7,698 bases of DNA from positions 1 through 7,698 of the forward strand of contig PKRI01000056.1 of NCBI GenBank assembly GCA_017577485.1, given 5' to 3'. Below the pieces are notes generated by a model, which did not search any database, was not told where the DNA came from, and saw only the letters and a list, made by a program, of their open reading frames with translations. Positions 4,772 through 7,698 of this stretch are shown here, one piece after another. The DNA is from Bacillota bacterium. GTDB lineage: Bacteria; Bacillota; Sulfobacillia; Thermaerobacterales; RSA17. Position 1 is the stretch's first letter; each line of letters opens with the position of its first letter. The translations under genes and the position numbers were made by a program.

Positions 4772-5752
4772 TCAGAAGTTCATGACCTGGGCGATGCCCT
4801 TGAGCACCCGCTCGGGCGAGGGCAGGTAGTAGTCCTCCAGGGTGAAGTAGGGCATGGCGGTGTCGAAGCCGGTCACCCGCACCACCGGAGCCTCCAGGTA
4901 GAGCAGCGCCCGCTCGCCGATCAGCGCGGCGATCTCGCCGCCGAAGCCCGACTGCCGCGGCGCCTCGTGCACCACCACGCAGCGGCCCGTCTTCTGGACC
5001 GAGGCGATGATGGCGTCGATGTCCAGCGGCGACAGCGTGCGCAGGTCCAGCACCTCGCAGGACCAGCCGTGTTCGGCCGCGGCCTTCTCAGCGGCGGCCA
5101 GCGCCACGTGGACCATGGCGCCCCAGGCGATGAGGGTGACGTCGTTGCCCTCCCGTGCCACCCGGGCCTTGCCCAGCGGCACCGTGTACGGCTCTTCCGG
5201 CACCTCCTCGCGGAAGGCGCGGTAGATTCGCTTGGGCTCGAAGAAGATCACCGGGTCGGGGTCGCGGATGGCGGAGATCAGCAGCCCCTTGGCGTCGTAC
5301 GCCGTGGCGGGGATGACGACCTTGATGCCCGGGATGTGAGTGTAAAACGTTTCGGGCGCTTCCGAATGGTGCTCCAGAGCCCGGATGCCGCCGCCGTGCG
5401 GGACCCGGATCACCATGGGCGCCGTGAAGCGGCCCCGCGACCGGTTCCTGATGCGAGCCACGTGGGAAATGATGTGGTCGAACGCCGGCGGCAGGAAGCC
5501 GTCGAACTGGATCTCCGGCACCGGGATCAGGCCGTAGACGGCCATGCCCAGCGCGGCGCCGATGATGGCTGACTCGGCCAGCGGCGTGTCGATGACCCGG
5601 TCGGGCCCAAACTCCTGCTGCAGGCCCTCGGTGGCCCGGAACACCCCGCCCACGCGCCCGACGTCTTCCCCGAGAAGTACGATGCGATCGTCGCGGCGCA
5701 TCTCCTGCCGCAGTGCTTCGTTGATGGCCTGGATTAAGGTGCGTCGCGCCAT
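4772..5752 (-). CDS. pdhB: 2-oxoacid (pyruvate or branched-chain) dehydrogenase E1 component, beta subunit
   Basis: This is the beta chain of the thiamine-diphosphate-dependent E1 that decarboxylates a 2-oxoacid and passes the acyl group to lipoyl-E2. Its 326 residues match the usual family length. The N-terminal half has GEDVGRVGGVFRATEGL (28-44), VIDTPLAESAI (53-63) with the cofactor-activating Glu60, and PVPEIQFDGFLPPAFDHI (77-94). Further on are RVPHGGGIRALEHHSEAPE (116-134) with conserved His129, and PGIKVVIPATAYDAKGLL. The transketolase C-terminal domain carries EVLDLRTLSPLDIDAI and RCVVVHEAPRQSGFGGEIA. The ATG at 5752 is chosen because GGGGGAG (5761-5767) precedes it by 8 bases; the open frame extends 23 codons further without family similarity. 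E1 alpha normally lies immediately upstream and E2 downstream, but here the neighbours are chrA and a convergent DoxX gene. Pyruvate and branched-chain types cannot be separated from this chain alone. Confidence 0.95.
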   Translation of the reverse strand: MARRTLIQAINEALRQEMRRDDRIVLLGEDVGRVGGVFRATEGLQQEFGPDRVIDTPLAESAIIGAALGMAVYGLIPVPEIQFDGFLPPAFDHIISHVARIRNRSRGRFTAPMVIRVPHGGGIRALEHHSEAPETFYTHIPGIKVVIPATAYDAKGLLISAIRDPDPVIFFEPKRIYRAFREEVPEEPYTVPLGKARVAREGNDVTLIAWGAMVHVALAAAEKAAAEHGWSCEVLDLRTLSPLDIDAIIASVQKTGRCVVVHEAPRQSGFGGEIAALIGERALLYLEAPVVRVTGFDTAMPYFTLEDYYLPSPERVLKGIAQVMNF

Positions 5753-5795
5753 CCGACCATCTCCCCCGGACTGAGATTGGCACCCAGCCATCCCG

Positions 5796-5801
5796 ATTGT
5801 A
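5796..5801 (-). promoter_or_regulatory. Possible -10 element upstream of the E1 beta gene
   Basis: TACAAT occurs on the minus strand 43 bases before the ATG at 5752, a notable AT-rich hexamer in this GC-rich sequence. The -35 region at 17-18 bases is poor (AGGATG); TTGCTA lies at 22 bases. A separate transcript from chrA is plausible but not shown. Confidence 0.3.
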
Positions 5802-5848
5802 CCCGCTGGTGCCGGGCTCATCCTAGCAAGAAACGTGGACCGGAAACA

Positions 5849-5867
5849 GGCGGGCCGGCGTCCCGCC
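5849..5867 (-). terminator. Second hairpin in the chrA to E1 beta gap (weak terminator candidate)
   Basis: GGCGGG/CCCGCC (5849-5854 with 5862-5867) with a 7-base loop follows the repeat hairpin on the minus strand. It is followed by CTGTTTCC, so the T-run is short. Together with copy A it may end chrA transcription. Confidence 0.35.
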
Positions 5868-5870
5868 CAG

Positions 5871-5898
5871 CGCCCCGTGCCCGGCGGGGGCCGGGCAC
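5871..5898 (-). repeat. Hairpin repeat, copy A (just downstream of chrA)
   Basis: GTGCCCGGC (5877-5885) pairs perfectly with GCCGGGCAC (5890-5898) around a GGGG loop. It lies 19 bases past the chrA stop codon. It is nearly identical to copy B at 4738-4765, including the C-rich flank. Confidence 0.65.
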
Positions 5899-5917
5899 CG
5901 CATCGCAGGACAGCCCC

Positions 5918-6466
5918 TCACCTGAGCACCAGCGCCCCGATGATCATGGAGCCGGCCACGCCCCAGACCGGATGGACCCCGAAGTAATGGGCCGCGATGA
6001 AGTAGCCCGCGGCAATGGCGAAGGGCACGAAGGTGTAAGGCGCGGGACCCCGCTCGAAGGCAAAGCGGGCGAAGTCCATGGCCAGCATGGCCAGCATCAC
6101 GAACACCACCGGCCGCACGCCGTTGATGGCGCCGCGCACCATGGGGTGGTCGCTGTAGCGGGACAGCATCGCGAACAGCGCCACCATCAGGACGGCCGTG
6201 GGCAGCACCACGCCCGCCAGCGCCGCGGCGGCCCCACCCCACCCGGCCACCTGATACCCCACGTAGGCGGCCATCTTGGTGGCGATGGGACCCGGCAGCG
6301 AGTTGCCGAAGGCCAGGGCACGGCCGAACTCCTCCTGGGTCATCCAGCCAAAGCGCTCGACCACCTCGTGCTCGTACAGCGGGATGATGGAGGGACCGCC
6401 TCCGTACCCCAGCAGGGTCGCGCGGGTGAATGCAACGAAGACCTGCCAGACGCGGATCCAGTCCAT
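5918..6466 (-). CDS. Single-domain (short-chain) ChrA-family chromate/anion transporter
   Basis: The protein is 182 residues and membrane-embedded. Family motifs are FTRATLLGYGGGPSIIPLYEHEV (13-35), with the GYGGGPS loop at 20-26, WMTQEEFGRALAFGNSLPGPIATKMAAYVGYQVAG (41-75), with the PGP motif at 58-60, and GAAAALAGVVLPTAVL (78-93). The second half (about 110-182) is hydrophobic with no recognisable second ChrA motif. ChrA proteins export chromate, probably by exchange or proton coupling, but many homologues have untested substrates. Short-chain members are normally encoded as adjacent pairs of opposite topology; none is seen on either side here. The ATG at 6466 is set by GAGGAGGT (6476-6483), 9 bases upstream. 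The gene is 139 bases after the ATP-grasp stop. Confidence 0.88.
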   Translation of the reverse strand: MDWIRVWQVFVAFTRATLLGYGGGPSIIPLYEHEVVERFGWMTQEEFGRALAFGNSLPGPIATKMAAYVGYQVAGWGGAAAALAGVVLPTAVLMVALFAMLSRYSDHPMVRGAINGVRPVVFVMLAMLAMDFARFAFERGPAPYTFVPFAIAAGYFIAAHYFGVHPVWGVAGSMIIGALVLR

Positions 6467-6605
6467 GGGCCGGCTACCTCCTCGGTGGCGGCTCTGCCCC
6501 GCGGATCGGTGGAGGACCCCACCCTCCTGATCCATCGGGATGCCGCCCTTACGAGGATAGCACCTCGCCTCAGGCCCATCGAGCCGTTTCCAGGCAGGCT
6601 TCCGG

Positions 6606-7577
6606 TCAGCCCGTCCCCCGGCGGGCCCGCTCGATCAGGTAGTCGGCCAGGTACCCGGCCACGTCCACGCGGGCGATCTGATCGTAACCGTGGTAGTTGG
6701 GCCAGGCGTTCAACTCCAGCACCTGCAGGCGCTCGGCGCCCTCGATGATGTCCACGCCGGCCACGTCCAGGCCCACGGCGCGGGTAGCCGCCAGGGCCAG
6801 GCGCCGCAGCGGTTCCGTCAGCCGGCAGTAGGCCGGGCGCCCGCCGGCCGCCACGTTGGTCTTCCACATGCCCTTGCGGGCGTAGCGGTAGCTGGCGCCC
6901 AGCGCTTCGGACCCCACCACCACCACGCGGATGTCGCGGCCCGGGTTGGGGACGTAGGCCTGGGCGTAGACGCTGCCGTGCCGGCGCCGCCAGCGCCCGA
7001 GCCGTTCCCGGGTGATCTGCGCCTGCGGGTAGCGGGCTGACCCCTCGCCCAGGGCGCTGTTCCAGGGCTTGAGGACGACGCGCCGGCCCAGGCGGCGGGC
7101 GCGCCGCCAGAGCGGTGCCGGCACCCCGTGGGAGAACACCACCGGCGGCTGCGGTACGCCGGCCGCCGCCAGGGCGGCGCTGGCCAGGTGCTTCATCTTG
7201 GCCCGGTACCAGGCCTCGGCGCGGTTGACCACCGGGTAGCCGGCCAGTTCAAAGGCGCGGACGAGGTCGAGCCCCCAGCCGGAGTTGCGGTACAGGCCGT
7301 TGACCACCAGGTCCGGGTTCAGTTCGCGGCCGCTGCCGTCGATGAAGGCCGTGCCGCTGCCGCTGATGCAGACCGTTTCCCGTCCCGGCGCCAGCACGCG
7401 GACGCTGACGCCCCGCTCCGCCAGGGCGTTGACCAGCTTGCGGTTGCGCTGCTCCTTGAGGTCCGGGTCATGGGTGATCAGGGCGATCTCCAAGTCTCCC
7501 CACCCACCAGCGGCCTGCCGGTCGGCCCCGCCGGCCGGCAGGAACACTCCTTGGTCGACATAATCATGCTGCCTCAT
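6606..7577 (-). CDS. RimK/LysX-like ATP-grasp ligase
   Basis: ATP-grasp ligases of this group join an amino acid, often glutamate, to a carboxyl group on a protein, cofactor or carrier. From the ATG at 7577 the protein has 323 residues. There is a pre-ATP domain (about 30-120: LEIALITHDPD, VVNGLYRNSG, PVVNRAEAWYRAKMKHL). VVLKPWNSALGEG (167-179) carries ATP-binding K170 and the glycine loop. YAQAYVPNPGRDIRVVVVGS (204-223), YRYARKGMWKTNVAAGG (230-246), GVDI (274-277) and VLELNAWPN (286-294) follow, with magnesium ligands E288 and N290. The usual ending NSSPG or NANPG is NAWPN here. The start is uncertain. ATG 7577 has no ribosome binding site; GTG 7646 would add 23 low-complexity residues over a palindrome; TTG 7493 would give MEIALIT, the most family-like N-terminus, but its purine run (GGGGAG) is only 2 bases away. 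The substrate is unknown: no cofactor, ribosomal or lysine genes are adjacent. Confidence 0.85.
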   Translation of the reverse strand: MRQHDYVDQGVFLPAGGADRQAAGGWGDLEIALITHDPDLKEQRNRKLVNALAERGVSVRVLAPGRETVCISGSGTAFIDGSGRELNPDLVVNGLYRNSGWGLDLVRAFELAGYPVVNRAEAWYRAKMKHLASAALAAAGVPQPPVVFSHGVPAPLWRRARRLGRRVVLKPWNSALGEGSARYPQAQITRERLGRWRRRHGSVYAQAYVPNPGRDIRVVVVGSEALGASYRYARKGMWKTNVAAGGRPAYCRLTEPLRRLALAATRAVGLDVAGVDIIEGAERLQVLELNAWPNYHGYDQIARVDVAGYLADYLIERARRGTG

Positions 7578-7602
7578 TGTAGGCCCCACGGGGCGGCCGC
7601 GT

Positions 7603-7632
7603 GCCTGCGCGGGCGGTGCCGGCACCGCAGGC
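7603..7632. repeat. Palindrome in the upstream region of the ATP-grasp gene
   Basis: GCGGTGCC/GGCACCGC (7613-7628) is a perfect 16-base palindrome. It lies inside a larger alternative stem, GCCTGCG/CGCAGGC (7603-7609 with 7626-7632). It lies 26 bases upstream of the ATG at 7577 and could be a protein-binding site or a leader hairpin. Its presence argues weakly that this stretch is not coding. Confidence 0.45.
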
Positions 7633-7698
7633 GCCGTGGGCATCACGGGCGCCGCGGACCTTTCCCCGACCCGGTGCGTACGTTGGAAACATCAAGGA

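Noticed and set aside
4706..5572. 288-codon plus-strand open frame opposite E1 beta
   Set aside because: It is His/Asp/Arg-rich low-complexity sequence, the typical antisense shadow of a GC-rich gene. E1 beta is certain on the other strand.
5777..6748. 323-codon plus-strand open frame opposite chrA
   Set aside because: It is rich in His, Gly and Arg with no hydrophobic pattern or motif. chrA on the minus strand has the PGP and GYGGGPS motifs.

Overview
The window is strongly GC-rich (by eye around 70%). It has strong GGAGG-type ribosome binding sites, several GTG/TTG starts and 4-base stop/start overlaps. Together with the gene content (a molybdenum hydroxylase, an acetyl-transferring type E1 beta, DoxX, ChrA), this fits a high-GC Gram-positive-like bacterium, perhaps a thermophilic high-GC Firmicute of the Thermaerobacter/Symbiobacterium kind. 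That placement is inference. I see no rRNA, tRNA, CRISPR array, transposase or phage gene.

Layout, left to right. (1) 1-1000, minus: the N-terminal 333 codons of a xanthine-dehydrogenase/CoxL-type molybdopterin subunit that runs off the left edge. It carries an unusual Gly/His/Asp heptapeptide-repeat insertion. (2) 1001-1248: a divergent intergenic region that can fold into a compact multi-branched structure, best read on the minus strand as the leader of the molybdenum hydroxylase. (3) 1249-3781, plus: a tightly coupled three-gene cassette. It encodes a DedA-family membrane protein, a multi-spanning membrane domain fused to a NodB-type polysaccharide deacetylase, and a membrane-anchored class I methyltransferase resembling the FAM173/ATPSCKMT lysine methyltransferases. 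Both junctions are 4-base overlaps (GTGA, TTGA). (4) 3782-3990: intergenic, with a possible small three-way-junction structure. (5) 3991-4569, plus: a DoxX-family membrane protein with a very strong Shine-Dalgarno. (6) 4570-4771: a convergent gap with a perfect 16-bp hairpin and one copy of a second hairpin repeat.

(7) 4772-7577, minus: three separated genes. In transcription order they are a RimK/LysX-like ATP-grasp ligase, a single-domain ChrA chromate-transporter-family protein without its usual partner, and an orphan E1 beta subunit of a 2-oxoacid dehydrogenase without E1 alpha, E2 or E3 beside it. The same ~28-bp hairpin repeat lies just downstream of both chrA and the E1 beta gene.

The cassette at 1249-3781 looks like a cell-envelope module: a DedA-type lipid carrier transporter, a deacetylase acting on a membrane-proximal glycan or lipid-linked sugar, and a membrane methyltransferase. 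It is the best candidate for an undescribed functional unit. The membrane part of the deacetylase resembles, at low level, a PlsY acyltransferase whose catalytic motifs have decayed. The DedA protein lacks the second of the two arginines considered essential in characterised relatives.
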